64,000 nt of DNA from an uncultured Chlorobiaceae bacterium (GCA_903824295.1 CAIJWE010000051.1:48798-112797); one strand, 5' to 3'. Positions 1 through 8,954 are shown, numbered from the stretch's first letter. Made by a program: numbers and translations. Notes: generated from the letters alone by a model not told the origin.

Positions 1-632
1 ACAACGACCGAAATCAGAACGGAGACCAGGCAAAGCGAGAGGGCCATGGTGACACTTGAGGGCGAACTGGCATAATCGTAGATGGCCAGTGGAATGGTTT
101 GCGTGATGCCAGGAATATTGCCGGCCACAATAATGGTTGCACCGAACTCACCAAGGCTCCGGGCAAACATCAGCGACGAACCGGCCATTATTCCCCGCAG
201 CGAAAGCGGGAGAATAATGGTTGCAAGGGTATCGTACCATGCCGCCCCGAGGCTTCGGGATGCCTCAATAAGCTGCTGGTCGATGGACTCCATACCAAGC
301 CTGATTGAGCGTACCAGCAGGGGAAAGCCGACCGTGGCCGAAGCAATAACAGCGGCTTTCCAGGTAAAAATGATCGGTATGCCTGATGCATCAAGCACTT
401 TTCCGATCCAGCCGTTTTTACCAAGCAGCAGCAGCAGAAAAAAACCGATCACCACAGGCGGGAGTGTAAGCGGAAGGTTGACAAGCACCTCGAGCACCAC
501 TTTTCCCCTGAACTGCCTGAAGACGATCAGCCAGGCAAGTGCAAAGCCCAAAGGCAGCGCAAGAGCCGTTGCCGTAAGCGCCACTTTCAGAGAGAGCCAG
601 ATGGCGGCAATATCTTCAGCTACAAGTATCAT
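1..632 (-). CDS. modB: Molybdate ABC transporter permease ModB (partial, runs off the window)
   Basis: This gene is not in the ORF track because it is open at the window edge. I translated it from the ATG at 632: it begins MILVAEDIAAIWLSLKVAL and continues through hydrophobic segments. It carries the permease-ATPase coupling (EAA) loop, seen as EASRSLGAAWYDT, then the stretch SLGEFGATIIVAGN that is typical of ModB. It forms the inner-membrane channel for molybdate and works with ModA (next upstream) and an ATPase ModC that probably lies outside the window. About 210 codons are present, so most of the usual length of about 225 residues is covered. Confidence 0.9.
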   Translation of the reverse strand, partial: MILVAEDIAAIWLSLKVALTATALALPLGFALAWLIVFRQFRGKVVLEVLVNLPLTLPPVVIGFFLLLLLGKNGWIGKVLDASGIPIIFTWKAAVIASATVGFPLLVRSIRLGMESIDQQLIEASRSLGAAWYDTLATIILPLSLRGIMAGSSLMFARSLGEFGATIIVAGNIPGITQTIPLAIYDYASSPSSVTMALSLCLVSVLISVV

Positions 633-666
633 AAAATTTCAGAAGTCTTATTTTTCCCTGGTTTGC

Positions 667-1422
667 TTATTTAAGCTTAAAACCGTATTTGCTCAGGGTC
701 AATTTTGCCTCAGAGCCCTGCAAAAAGAGCAAAAAGGCCTTTGCCTCCTCGTTGTGTGCGGCTTTTAGAGTCAATGCCATCGGATAGGTCACTCTTGGAT
801 AGAGTTTTTGCGGTACCACAAAGAGCAGTTTGGCTTTTTGCGCCAGCATGGCATCGGTGCGGTAGACAAATCCGCCATCAACTTCTCCAAGTTCGGCATA
901 CATAAGGCACTCCCTGACATCCTTGGCCATGACAAGCTTTCCGGCAAGCTGCTTGTTAATGCCCGCGTTGGTCATGGCAGTCATGGCATACTCACCGGCG
1001 GGGACACTCTTCGGACTGCCAATGGCAATTTTATCGAGCTTCAGCAGGTCGTTCATCGACGCTGCCTTTTTCGTCGTTGTTCCGGCAAAAACCAGCGAAT
1101 TCCAGGCAAGCATCTTTATGTTGGCGCCATCCACAAGATTTTTTTCTTTCAAATAATCCATCCACTGGTTATTTGCGGCAATAAACAGGTCAACCGGTGC
1201 TCCGTTTTCAATCTGACCGGCAAGTGTGCCCGACGGACCGAAATTCTTGATAAAAACCGTTGCAGGATGTTTTGCCGTGTAACGTACACTCAGCTCATTG
1301 ATCACCTCTTTCAGGCTTGCAGCAACCGAGAGGTTCAGCTCTCCGGCCTTTACAGGAGTCGCAATGGTGAGGAGTAACAAACAGAGAAGAGCGATGCGTT
1401 TCATTGGTTCTATCATGGTCAT
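667..1422 (-). CDS. modA: Periplasmic molybdate-binding protein ModA
   Basis: This is a 251-residue solute-binding protein with a signal peptide (MKRIALLCLLLLTIATPVKA, from the third Met). It is followed by the family pattern LNLSVAASLKEVINEL, then FGPSGTLAGQIENGAPVDLF and SVPAGEYA, which form the oxyanion pocket of ModA proteins. It captures molybdate or tungstate in the periplasm and delivers it to ModB, whose gene starts 34 bp downstream. The start could be 1422, 1416 or 1404. The Met at 1404 gives the most normal signal peptide, and no strong ribosome binding site decides the choice. It lies only 7 bp after modD, so the three genes are one operon. Confidence 0.9.
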   Translation of the reverse strand: MTMIEPMKRIALLCLLLLTIATPVKAGELNLSVAASLKEVINELSVRYTAKHPATVFIKNFGPSGTLAGQIENGAPVDLFIAANNQWMDYLKEKNLVDGANIKMLAWNSLVFAGTTTKKAASMNDLLKLDKIAIGSPKSVPAGEYAMTAMTNAGINKQLAGKLVMAKDVRECLMYAELGEVDGGFVYRTDAMLAQKAKLLFVVPQKLYPRVTYPMALTLKAAHNEEAKAFLLFLQGSEAKLTLSKYGFKLK

Positions 1423-1429
1423 AGCTGTT

Positions 1430-2287
1430 TTATGGTTGTAAGGAAGTTATTAAAACTGCGATATCCGAAGGCTTGCCGAAATAGACTGAAGAGAGCACCA
1501 GCATGTCAACACCGGTTTCAGCATAAGCCGAGGCATTTGCTGCGTTGATGCCTCCTGCTGCTGAAATTTTAACTGCAGGCGCCACGTTGCGCAGTTGCGG
1601 AACCAGCAGAGAGAGAGCTTCCGGCTGGAGCTTGTCAAGCTGAACCACATCAACGCCCGCAGCCGCAATGGCAAGCGCCTCTTCCGGGCTCTCGGCCTCA
1701 ACAATGATTTTTTGTTCAGTCGCTTTCGCCTTCAGTTCAGTGATAGTTTGAAGAAAAGGCTCAAGCCCGCCACAGAATGCGGTATGCTGCCTGAAAACAA
1801 GCACGGACTCCGACAAGCCAAGCCGGTGAGGGAGCGCACCGCCAGCCATGATCGCCTTGATCGCAACCTTTTTTGTTCCCGGAAACGACTTGCGGGTTGT
1901 GACGACCGTCATGGAGCTGTTAACCTCTTTTACCCGGCGAACAATGTTCCGCGTCCGTGTAGCAATGCCTGAAGCGTACTCAAGCAAATTCAACGCCACT
2001 TTCCATCCGGCGTGCATGCTCCCCGCAGAGCCGCTGGCCGAGAGAAAGGTAACGCCCGCTTCAACCGTTGTCCCGCTTTGCAGCAAAAAGTCAACGGTCG
2101 CACCGCATCGTTCAAGCACGCGCGCAGCCTCCTCCGTACAGCAGAGTGTTGTCGGTTCACGGCTGGTAAAGGTGATCTCCCCATGCAGAGCACCTATGCC
2201 GAGCAGCACGGTCGTCAGATCACCGTAAGGCATATCCTCTTCCATGAACCGTTCGATATCGCTGTCAGGCAGTTGATAAAGCATCAC
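1430..2287 (-). CDS. modD: ModD-type protein (NadC-like phosphoribosyltransferase fold)
   Basis: This 285-residue protein resembles quinolinate phosphoribosyltransferase (NadC) throughout: MPYGDLTTVLLGIG near the start, the TRKSFPGTKKVAIKAIMAGG segment and the C-terminal barrel strands VDVVQLDKL and ISAAGGINAANASAYAETGVD. The variant MEEDMPYGDLT and the position directly in front of modA identify it as ModD rather than NadC. ModD proteins are regularly encoded with molybdate transporters, but their exact role is not settled. The start is 2287 or the adjacent Met at 2284. It is the first gene of the modD-modA-modB operon seen here. Confidence 0.85.
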   Translation of the reverse strand: MMLYQLPDSDIERFMEEDMPYGDLTTVLLGIGALHGEITFTSREPTTLCCTEEAARVLERCGATVDFLLQSGTTVEAGVTFLSASGSAGSMHAGWKVALNLLEYASGIATRTRNIVRRVKEVNSSMTVVTTRKSFPGTKKVAIKAIMAGGALPHRLGLSESVLVFRQHTAFCGGLEPFLQTITELKAKATEQKIIVEAESPEEALAIAAAGVDVVQLDKLQPEALSLLVPQLRNVAPAVKISAAGGINAANASAYAETGVDMLVLSSVYFGKPSDIAVLITSLQP

Positions 2288-2732
2288 TAAGCTGTTTAAT
2301 CGTTATAACCTTGCATATATTCCGCTGCATAAAAAAAGCTCGTCTTGATACCATAATTCTGAATCTGTCACCGTTCAGCAGGAATTTCTCCCTGAACCTG
2401 GTCAGGCACCTTCTTCTTGCTGAATCTTGATTATTTCTGGTTATTGGTTGATAATAGTAAAAAATTTATGGAAATTAATAATAAATCCTTAATAATTTAA
2501 TGCGCAGTCTCTTTTTTGCGGTTTCTTTTGTTACATAAAGGTTGTTTTGTGGCGGGGTCTTGCGCCGGGCATTCCTGTCGTTTTCTCTTGGTTCGTTATG
2601 TTTTAGTGAATATAGCGCTTAATTCCTTTTCTGAAAATTCAGAGAGAGGGATGCGCTTTCTTTTTGGCATGAAGGCACAAGGAGTTTTCTCTGTGAATTG
2701 GTATTTCAGATTGAAGATTCGGGTGCGTGCCC
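2288..2732. other. AT-rich gap between modD and an ATPase pseudogene
   Basis: No credible gene was found here; the plus-strand ORF 2516-2788 has no recognisable features. The region must carry the promoter of the modD-modA-modB operon. Near 2300-2324 there is a weak dyad (CGTTATAA, then ATATATTCCG) that recalls ModE-type operators (CGTTATAT half sites), but the match is poor. Confidence 0.4.
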
Positions 2733-3295
2733 TCATTTCTCATGAACAATCCGCTCAATCTGGTTGTTCATGTAAAAGGGGAGGTTGATCAACTGGAACG
2801 CTTTTTCCTGCCGGTTCATCTTTGCAGTCAGTTCCTGGATGAAGGGTTTTGCGGAACTGATCCTGATGCCTTCGGTAGATTGTTTTTTTGTGTCGCCGCC
2901 GAGGGGTATGGTCTCTGCGCCGGAGTGCAGTACACGATAGAAGAGCCGCGCTTCGAGAAATCGTTCCAGAGCTTCGTTTAACTCGCGGTTATTCCCGCTG
3001 CTGTTGAGCGCTATTTCGTTGGCCTGTTTATGGGAGAACTGGAGGCCGATTTGACCGATGATTCCATTAAAAAATGCGTTGCGTTGCAGTGCGGTTTGTG
3101 AACCGGTATACTTTGCAAAGTCATCCTTGTAGCTCTGAAGAAGCTCGATTTGATAGTTCACCGCTTATCAGTGAAAAAGCAAAGAGCAGCTCTTCGACCC
3201 TGGAGTTTTTGAAGAGAGGTTCAAGCTCTGTATGACGCTCAAGGTTGATTTCAAGAATCCCGACAGAGAGCTTCTCGGCGGCAACTCGTACTATT
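2733..3295 (-). pseudogene. Remnant of an AAA ATPase with DUF4143-type C-terminus
   Basis: The 142-residue ORF 2733-3161 looks like the C-terminal part of the AAA_14/DUF4143 ATPases (LLQSYKDDFAKYTGSQTALQ, then NALERFLEARLFYRVLHSG). Immediately upstream, in another frame, I read VRVAAEKLSVGILEINLERH followed by TELEPLFKNSRVEELLFAFS, which matches a more N-terminal part of the same family. That frame then hits a stop. The Walker A region and the middle of the protein are missing. The gene has therefore suffered an internal deletion and a frameshift and is almost certainly not functional. Such ATPases are often mobile or accessory genes. Confidence 0.65.
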
Positions 3296-3316
3296 TTTTT
3301 GCTTTTTTTCTTGTTA

Positions 3317-3332
3317 ATCGTATATTTGCGAT
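3317..3332. promoter_or_regulatory. Candidate ArsR operator
   Basis: The dyad ATCG-N8-CGAT lies 26 bp before the arsR start, in the AT-rich stretch where the promoter should be. ArsR-type repressors bind short AT-rich inverted repeats at their own promoters. The half sites are only 4 bp, so this is a guess from position and symmetry. Confidence 0.3.
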
Positions 3333-3357
3333 GAACTATTAAAAACAGGGGCTTGTT

Positions 3358-3693
3358 ATGAAGAGAACGTTGTCAGCGGTTGAGTACAGTGATGACGAGG
3401 AGGGTATGGCGTCGATTGCCAAGGCAATCAGCCATCCAGTGAGAATCAGGATTTTGAAGCTGCTTGCCAGCCAGCAGTGCTGCTTTACCGGGGAGTTGAC
3501 GGAGGTTATTCCCATGGCGCAGTCTACAATTTCGCAACATCTCAAGGCGTTGCTTGATTCCGGGTTGATTCAGGGTGAAATTAACCCTCCAAAAGTTCGT
3601 TACTGCATTCATCGTGAAAACTGGCTGAAAGCCCATTCGATGTTTGGTGGTTTTTTTCACGCCGATCTGGCCTGTCGTTACGATTGCCGATAA
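3358..3693 (+). CDS. arsR: ArsR-family winged-helix repressor
   Basis: This 111-residue protein has the ArsR/SmtB winged helix: AKAISHPVRIRILKLLASQ, the recognition helix MAQSTISQHLKALLDSGLI and the wing EINPPKVRYCIHRENW. Cysteines that could bind As(III) are the pair in QQCCFTGEL and two near the C-terminus (LACRYDCR). This layout differs from the classical ELCVC site of the E. coli protein. It is the first gene of a plus-strand arsenic cluster and probably represses it until arsenite binds. The start ATG follows a plausible purine-rich spacer (acaggggcttgtt). The family is certain; the ligand is inferred from the neighbours. Confidence 0.88.
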   Translation: MKRTLSAVEYSDDEEGMASIAKAISHPVRIRILKLLASQQCCFTGELTEVIPMAQSTISQHLKALLDSGLIQGEINPPKVRYCIHRENWLKAHSMFGGFFHADLACRYDCR

Positions 3694-3802
3694 CTGTCGT
3701 TTGTTTCTTGAAGGAAGGCGATATCGGTAACAGGTTGCGGATCGTCAGAGAATGATTTTTTTTAATCGGTCAAGTACAAATCAACAAGTAAACGATACAA
3801 CT

Positions 3803-4102
3803 ATGAAAAAGGTAAAAATTCTTGGAAGCGGCTGTGCCTCATGCAATCAGCTTGTCGATGCGGTAAAAGCAGTGATTGCCGCAGAAGGTATTAACGCATC
3901 GGTTGAAAAAGTGGAAGACATTCAGCAGATCATGGTTTATAACGTTATCTCCACACCGGCACTCGTTGTCGATGAACAGGTGGTCTGTAAAGGGCGTGTT
4001 CCCTCTCGTGAAGAGATCAAGGAGCTTTTGATGGCCAAACCGCAGGGGGGGTGTTGCGGAAGCCACGGTTCAAAAACTTCAGGCTGCTGTAGCAATAACT
4101 AA
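3803..4102 (+). CDS. Small thioredoxin-like redox protein with Cys-rich tail
   Basis: The ORF opens at 3752, but the thioredoxin-like fold starts at the internal ATG 3803 (MKKVKILGSGCASCNQLVDA), giving 99 residues. The active-site-like motif is GCASC, followed by the cis-proline segment VISTPALVVDEQVVCKG, as in the small MTH895/TM0996 family of glutaredoxin-like proteins. The last 20 residues hold four cysteines and one histidine (GGCCGSHGSKTSGCCSNN), a likely metal or arsenic ligand tail not needed for the fold. It lies between arsR and an ArsP-like permease, and such pairs are common in arsenic and organoarsenical clusters. It may pass reducing equivalents or As(III) to the permease; this is inference. 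Confidence 0.75.
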   Translation: MKKVKILGSGCASCNQLVDAVKAVIAAEGINASVEKVEDIQQIMVYNVISTPALVVDEQVVCKGRVPSREEIKELLMAKPQGGCCGSHGSKTSGCCSNN

Positions 4103-4115
4103 AGGTCTTGAAACG

Positions 4116-5180
4116 ATGAAGCAAGGTTCTCGGCAGCAACTCCCCAAGGCTTTTGGGCGGCAAAATGTGCAATGGCTCTCTGGTGTTCTCGCCGGAGCTG
4201 CGTTGTGGATTCTGCTTTACAGTAATCTTGAGTGGTTGGCCACACTCTCACTGCAGTTTTCAGGCATTACCCGGGCCAACCGTTTCGGTGAAGCGCTCTA
4301 CTTTTTTCTCTATGAGGTGCCAAAAGTGCTGCTGCTGCTCACGGCCGTAGTTTTTTTGATGGGCGTTGTGCACACGTTCATCTCCGCCGAGCGCACCCGG
4401 GCATTGCTTTCGGGTCGGCGTACCGGGGTCGGAAACGTCATGGCGGCCAGCCTCGGCATTGTGACCCCCTTCTGCTCCTGTTCGGCTGTGCCGCTTTTTA
4501 TCGGCTTTTTGCAGGCGGGAGTACCGCTTGGCGTCACCTTCTCCTTTCTGATTTCAGCACCGATGATTAACGAGGTTGCCCTCGCACTCCTCTTTGGCAT
4601 GTTCGGCTGGAAGGTGGCCCTGCTCTATACGGTCATGGGCCTTGCCGTTGCCATCATTGCCGGTATGGTGATCGGCAAACTCCAGATGGAGCGTTTTCTG
4701 GAGGAGTGGGTGCAGAAACTGCAGGAGAGTGTGGTTTCCGCGGAAGTGGAGGGCGAGGCAATGAGCCTGCACGTGCGGCTCCGCGAAGGGCAGCACCACG
4801 TCCGTGATATTGTCGGCAAGGTGTGGCTCTACATTGTGCTTGGCGTTGGGCTTGGCGCTGGAATTCATGGCTATGTCCCTGAAAACTTCATGGCCTCATT
4901 GATGGGCAAAAGTGTCTGGTGGTCAGTGCCTGTTGCGGTGCTGATCGGCGTCCCCATGTACTCCAACGCAGCGGGTATTCTTCCCGTTGTGCAGGCACTG
5001 CTCGGCAAGGGAGCCGCCCTCGGAACGGTGATGGCCTTCATGATGAGCGTCATCGCCCTCTCCGCCCCGGAGATGATCATTCTCCGCAAGGTGCTGAAAC
5101 CACCCCTTATTGCCCTCTTTGCCGGAGTGGTGGCTCTGGGGATCATGCTGGTGGGCTTTGTTTTCAATCTTGTGATATAA
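4116..5180 (+). CDS. arsP: ArsP-like permease (PF03773 family)
   Basis: This 354-residue polytopic membrane protein has about eight hydrophobic segments. The diagnostic stretch is TPFCSCSAVPLFIGFLQAG followed by FSFLISAPMINEVALALL, and a second repeat contains GVPMYSNAAGILPVVQALL. The CSC in the membrane matches the predicted permease family PF03773, some members of which (ArsP) export trivalent organoarsenicals. A charged loop lies between the two halves. It follows the Cys-rich thioredoxin-like gene by 13 bp, so the two are probably translated together. The substrate is inferred from the operon; relatives may move other metals. Confidence 0.8.
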   Translation: MKQGSRQQLPKAFGRQNVQWLSGVLAGAALWILLYSNLEWLATLSLQFSGITRANRFGEALYFFLYEVPKVLLLLTAVVFLMGVVHTFISAERTRALLSGRRTGVGNVMAASLGIVTPFCSCSAVPLFIGFLQAGVPLGVTFSFLISAPMINEVALALLFGMFGWKVALLYTVMGLAVAIIAGMVIGKLQMERFLEEWVQKLQESVVSAEVEGEAMSLHVRLREGQHHVRDIVGKVWLYIVLGVGLGAGIHGYVPENFMASLMGKSVWWSVPVAVLIGVPMYSNAAGILPVVQALLGKGAALGTVMAFMMSVIALSAPEMIILRKVLKPPLIALFAGVVALGIMLVGFVFNLVI

Positions 5181-5318
5181 AAAAACCGAGGGAAATGAAA
5201 ACCCCGAGGGCAATGATGATCTCCCGGGATTTACCCCCGGTTACCAATCTATGGGCCTTTTCAGGGCTTTTGAAGAGCGTATGCAGTCACATAATGGCGG
5301 TTTAAAACAATCAAAACA

Positions 5319-5747
5319 ATGAAAAAATCTATTCTTATTCTCTGTACCGGAAACTCCTGCCGCAGCCAGATGGCCGAAGGATTTCTCCGTTCATTCGACT
5401 CCTCGCTTGAGGTCCATTCCGCAGGCACAAAACCCGCTGCGGCGGTTCATCCTCTTGCCGTGCAGGTGATGCGTGAAGAGTGGGTCGATATCAGCCTGAA
5501 CATGCCGAAAAGTGTCGATGAATTTCTCCAGAAAGCCTTCGACTATGTCATAACGGTCTGCGACGGGGCCAATGAATCCTGCCCGGTTTTTACCGGTAAA
5601 GTAGAGCACCGCTTGCACATAGGTTTTGACGACCCTGCAGACGCAGAAGGAACAAAAGAGGAGCAGCTTGTCGTATTTCGCCGCGTCCGTGACGAAATCA
5701 ACCAGCGCTTCAGGCAGTTTTATAACGAAAATGTAAAAGGGAAATAA
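5319..5747 (+). CDS. arsC: Arsenate reductase, thioredoxin-coupled (low-molecular-weight phosphatase type)
   Basis: This 142-residue protein starts with the P-loop [13 protein letters not shown], as in low-molecular-weight tyrosine phosphatases and B. subtilis-type ArsC. A second cysteine pattern, [13 protein letters not shown], supplies the redox cysteines that relay the disulfide to thioredoxin. It reduces arsenate to arsenite in the cytoplasm, and the arsenite can leave through ACR3, whose start is 2 bp after the arsC stop. The 138-bp gap before arsC contains a small hairpin (CCGGG-N7-CCCGG) but no U-tract, so read-through from arsP is possible. Confidence 0.9.
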   Translation: MKKSILILCTGNSCRSQMAEGFLRSFDSSLEVHSAGTKPAAAVHPLAVQVMREEWVDISLNMPKSVDEFLQKAFDYVITVCDGANESCPVFTGKVEHRLHIGFDDPADAEGTKEEQLVVFRRVRDEINQRFRQFYNENVKGK

Positions 5748-5749
5748 TC

Positions 5750-6805
5750 ATGGCCGTTGCTGCAAAACAGTTGTCGTTTCTCGACCGCTACCTGACGCTC
5801 TGGATTTTTCTTGCCATGGGTGTGGGCGTGCTCTCCGGCTGGCTCTATCCTGCCATTCCGGGATTCTGGAACCTTTTTCAGTCGGGCACCACAAACATGC
5901 TGATCGCCGCAGGGCTTATCGTCATGATGTACCCGCCCCTCGCCAAAGTAAAATATGAGGAGCTCGGTGACGTTTTTCGCAACACCCGGGTGCTTGCCCT
6001 CTCGCTGGTGCAGAACTGGGTGATCGGTCCGATTCTGATGTTCGCGCTCGCCGTCCTTCTGCTCTCCGACATGCCGCACTACATGGCCGGCCTCATCATG
6101 ATCGGACTTGCCCGCTGCATAGCCATGGTCATTGTCTGGAATGAGCTTGCCAAAGGAGATACAGAGTATGCCGCCGGGCTTGTCGCTTTCAACTCAATCT
6201 TCCAGGTGCTCTTCTTTCCCCTCTATGCCTGGATCTTTCTGACGGTGCTGCCCAGGTGGCTCGGCATCAGCTCCTTCGCTGTCGACATCTCCATCGCCGA
6301 TATCGCCCTCTCCGTCTTCATCTACCTCGGCATCCCCTTTCTGGCCGGCTTTCTGACCCGCTTTGTACTGCTGCGTCTGAAAGGAAAGGAGTGGTACGAA
6401 GGCGCGTTCATCCCCCGCATCAGCCCGCTGACGCTGATGGCCCTGCTCTTTACCATTGTTGTGATGTTCTCGCTGAAGGGGAGCTCCATCATCCAGATTC
6501 CCTTTGATGTGGTACGCATTGCCATCCCCCTCATGATCTACTTCGTCATCATGTTCCTCCTCTCCTTTTACATGGGGCGCAAGTTTGGCGCGGGCTACTC
6601 CAAAACAGCAACGCTCGCCTTTACCGCCGCAAGCAACAACTTCGAGCTTGCCATCGCCGTAGCTGTAGCCACCTTTGGTATCAATTCAGGTGAAGCCTTT
6701 GCCGCCGTTATCGGCCCTCTCGTAGAGGTGCCAGCCCTGATAGCATTGGTCAACGTCTCCCTCTGGTTCAAGGGGAGATATTTTGGAGAGACCGGGCAGG
6801 GATGA
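5750..6805 (+). CDS. acr3: Arsenite efflux permease of the ACR3 family
   Basis: This 351-residue protein has ten hydrophobic segments. Its ACR3 landmarks are [18 protein letters not shown], the run [19 protein letters not shown] with the conserved thiolate cysteine, and [18 protein letters not shown]. It exports arsenite in exchange for protons across the inner membrane. The gene follows arsC with a 2-bp gap, as expected for a reduce-and-export pair, and is followed by an intrinsic terminator that closes the arsenic cluster. Confidence 0.92.
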   Translation: MAVAAKQLSFLDRYLTLWIFLAMGVGVLSGWLYPAIPGFWNLFQSGTTNMLIAAGLIVMMYPPLAKVKYEELGDVFRNTRVLALSLVQNWVIGPILMFALAVLLLSDMPHYMAGLIMIGLARCIAMVIVWNELAKGDTEYAAGLVAFNSIFQVLFFPLYAWIFLTVLPRWLGISSFAVDISIADIALSVFIYLGIPFLAGFLTRFVLLRLKGKEWYEGAFIPRISPLTLMALLFTIVVMFSLKGSSIIQIPFDVVRIAIPLMIYFVIMFLLSFYMGRKFGAGYSKTATLAFTAASNNFELAIAVAVATFGINSGEAFAAVIGPLVEVPALIALVNVSLWFKGRYFGETGQG

Positions 6806-6827
6806 ACGTACCAGCACGTTTACTTCA

Positions 6828-6850
6828 ACGCAATTGTTTTGCGTGTTTTT
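6828..6850 (+). terminator. Intrinsic terminator after acr3
   Basis: The stem ACGCAA, loop ttgtt, stem TTGCGT is followed by gTTTTT, 23 bp after the acr3 stop codon. It ends the arsenic cluster. Confidence 0.7.
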
Positions 6851-6923
6851 ATAGCGTTTTCGTTAATAGATACTTGTTGCGGAGAAGGAAAAGATCAATT
6901 TTTCAACAAACAGAGGGATCAGA

Positions 6924-7301
6924 ATGAAAAATATCAAAGTACTGTTTTTGATGGCCGGTGTGTGTATGCTTATCCTTTTCAACCCGTTGCGGGCGTTCGC
7001 CAAACCCCGGGTAACCTTTGTAGAACTTGGTGCAACCTGGTGCACTCCGTGCAAGTTGATGCAACCGGTGATGCGTTCCCTTGAAAAGAGGTATGGAGAG
7101 CAGCTCAAGGTAATTTTTTATAACGTCTCTTCTGATAAGGAGAGCAGTTATGCAAAACAGTACGGCATACGCCTCATTCCGACCCAGGTTTTTCTTGATG
7201 GGAGCGGCAAAGAATTTTTCCGCCATGAAGGATTTTTTTCTGAAGCAGAGATTGACGTTCTCCTGAAAAAACAGGGTATGCTACCGCTAACACTTCAATG
7301 A
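6924..7301 (+). CDS. Exported thioredoxin-family protein
   Basis: This 125-residue protein has an N-terminal hydrophobic signal (KVLFLMAGVCMLILF, ending near RAFA) and then a thioredoxin fold with ELGATWCTPCKLMQPVMRSL and the cis-Pro loop IRLIPTQVFLDGSG. The CTPC active site suggests a periplasmic, probably reducing, thioredoxin. The next gene, 7 bp downstream, is a CcdA-type membrane reductant carrier, which would keep this protein reduced. The pair may serve cytochrome c maturation, but the arsenic genes just upstream leave a link to ArsC-type chemistry possible. Confidence 0.85.
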   Translation: MKNIKVLFLMAGVCMLILFNPLRAFAKPRVTFVELGATWCTPCKLMQPVMRSLEKRYGEQLKVIFYNVSSDKESSYAKQYGIRLIPTQVFLDGSGKEFFRHEGFFSEAEIDVLLKKQGMLPLTLQ

Positions 7302-7308
7302 AGTCTCT

Positions 7309-8016
7309 ATGCTTGACTCCCTTTTTTCTGGACTGACTCTGGCGCTAAGCCAGCGGTATCTTGTTGCTTTGGCAGCCTCATTTGCATGGGGAATACTCAG
7401 CGTTCTGCTCAGCCCCTGCCATCTTTCCGGCATTCCCCTTGTGATAGGCTATATCAGCAGTCATGGCCGGATAAAAGTACAGAGAACGGTTCTGCTCTCC
7501 CTGCTTTTTGCCTCCGGCAGTTTGTGCACCATAGCGGCTCTTGGATTACTCACCGCCTCTATGGGCCGAATGCTCGGTGATACGGGGGAGTGGGGAAGTT
7601 TCGTTCTGGCCGGAGTCTTTCTCTTGATGGGTCTCTATCTGCTCGATGCCATCAAGCTGAACTGGAAGGGGATTGCGTTGTCTGACGAGCAACGGGGGGG
7701 ATTGTGGGGTGCGTTTCTGCTGGGTCTTCTTTTTGGGATAGGTCTTGGCCCATGCACCTTTGCGTTTCTTGCGCCCGTTCTCGGTGTTGTTTTCACTCTC
7801 TCCTCCGAGAGTTGGCTTAAATCGGTTTTGCTTGTTGCGGCTTTTGGCCTGGGTCATGCTGCAGTGATTGCGCTTGCTGGCAGTATGACAAATCTGGTTC
7901 AACACTATCTTGACTGGTCCGGTAAATCCGGTATTATGTTGTACGTCAAGAGGTTTTTCGGGCTTGTTGTCTTTATTGTCGGGCTCTGTTTTCTCTATGC
8001 GGCTTTGTTTGGGTGA
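7309..8016 (+). CDS. ccdA: CcdA/DsbD-type thiol-disulfide membrane transporter
   Basis: This 235-residue protein has six hydrophobic segments in two repeats, each with the key cysteine: ILSVLLSPCHLSGIPLVIGY and FGIGLGPCTFAFLAPVLGV. This is the minimal DsbD/CcdA core that carries electrons from cytoplasmic thioredoxin across the membrane. The second substrate-facing protein is most likely the exported thioredoxin encoded 7 bp upstream. No DsbD alpha or gamma domain is attached. Confidence 0.88.
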   Translation: MLDSLFSGLTLALSQRYLVALAASFAWGILSVLLSPCHLSGIPLVIGYISSHGRIKVQRTVLLSLLFASGSLCTIAALGLLTASMGRMLGDTGEWGSFVLAGVFLLMGLYLLDAIKLNWKGIALSDEQRGGLWGAFLLGLLFGIGLGPCTFAFLAPVLGVVFTLSSESWLKSVLLVAAFGLGHAAVIALAGSMTNLVQHYLDWSGKSGIMLYVKRFFGLVVFIVGLCFLYAALFG

Positions 8017-8087
8017 AATTGTACGCAGGGTTGGGGCCGAGTGTGTCTGGCTCCCTATTGGATGCGTTGTTTAATCTCCTTTTTTGT

Positions 8088-8093
8088 TATAAT
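8088..8093 (+). promoter_or_regulatory. Possible -10 box for lolD-cruA-ligA
   Basis: A perfect TATAAT stands 87 bp before lolD. About 17 bp upstream is only a weak -35-like sequence (cgttgt). Promoter rules in green sulfur bacteria are not well known to me, so this is tentative. Confidence 0.25.
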
Positions 8094-8180
8094 GCTCTCC
8101 AGTGTGCCGTTGCAATTAATGTTTTCAATGTGCGGCGCTTTCCCCGGGGTAATCACATGGAACAATGAACGCGGCAACTG

Positions 8181-8954
8181 ATGGCTGAAACCATACTCAG
8201 GCTTGAAAATATCAGAAAAGAGCTTGGTCTCTCCAAGGCTATCCGCCAGACCATCATCCCCAACCTCTCTCTGGAGGTTATGGCGGGGGAGTTTGTTGCC
8301 ATAACAGGGCCCTCCGGCTCAGGCAAATCCACACTGCTCTACATCATGGGAGGGCTCGACAGGCCCACTGCAGGCAAGGTCTGGCTCGACGGAGAGGCGA
8401 TTACCGACAAAAACGAAGCGGAGATGAACCGTATCCGCAATGAAAAAATTGGCTTTATCTATCAGTTTCACTTTTTGCTACCCGAGTTCAACGCCGTCGA
8501 AAACGTCAGCATGCCGATGATGATCAATGGCCGACGCAGCCGAAAAGAGATCAGGGAACGGGCCATGAAACTGCTCGACATGGTTGACATGCAGAACAAG
8601 TACACCAACAAGCCAAGCCAGCTCTCCGGTGGTCAACAGCAGCGCGTAGCCATTGCACGGGCACTGGCCAACGAACCAAAAATCCTGCTCGGCGATGAAC
8701 CGACCGGCAACCTCGATTCCCGCTCGGCCAACAACGTCTATCAACTCTTTGACCGTCTGAACCAGGAGCTGAACCAGACCGTTATTGTTGTCACCCACGA
8801 TGAGGAGTTTGCCAACCGTGCTCGGCGGCGCCTTCATCTTGTAGACGGTCAAATCGAGAGCGACCGGCCGCTCCGCTCGATGGTTAACTCTCCAGCCGAT
8901 ACCCAACAGCAGGTTCAACACGAACATACTTTATCCGCGCCCTTCCATGCATAA
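8181..8954 (+). CDS. lolD: Lipoprotein-release ABC transporter ATPase LolD
   Basis: This 257-residue ATPase has Walker [12 protein letters not shown], the LolD-typical Q-loop region [20 protein letters not shown], signature [15 protein letters not shown] and Walker [14 protein letters not shown]. The Q-loop region identifies it as the LolCDE ATPase rather than a general MacB/FtsE relative. LolD powers extraction of lipoproteins from the inner membrane. The C-terminal 25 residues are an extra, low-complexity tail. Its last 8 bp overlap the start of cruA, so the two are translationally linked. LolC/E is not next to it. Confidence 0.85.
   Translation: MAETILRLENIRKELGLSKAIRQTIIPNLSLEVMAGEFVAITGPSGSGKSTLLYIMGGLDRPTAGKVWLDGEAITDKNEAEMNRIRNEKIGFIYQFHFLLPEFNAVENVSMPMMINGRRSRKEIRERAMKLLDMVDMQNKYTNKPSQLSGGQQQRVAIARALANEPKILLGDEPTGNLDSRSANNVYQLFDRLNQELNQTVIVVTHDEEFANRARRRLHLVDGQIESDRPLRSMVNSPADTQQQVQHEHTLSAPFHA

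Noticed and set aside
1412-1430. 19-nt match to the lacZ-alpha start / M13 reverse primer site of cloning vectors (ATCATGGTCATAGCTGTTT)
   Set aside because: From memory the match is exact, but both sides continue as normal modD and modA coding sequence with correct reading frames. It is taken as coincidence, not vector contamination.
2516-2788. Plus-strand ORF of 90 residues in the modD-upstream gap
   Set aside because: It has no recognisable domain, poor codon pattern, and overlaps the ATPase remnant on the other strand.
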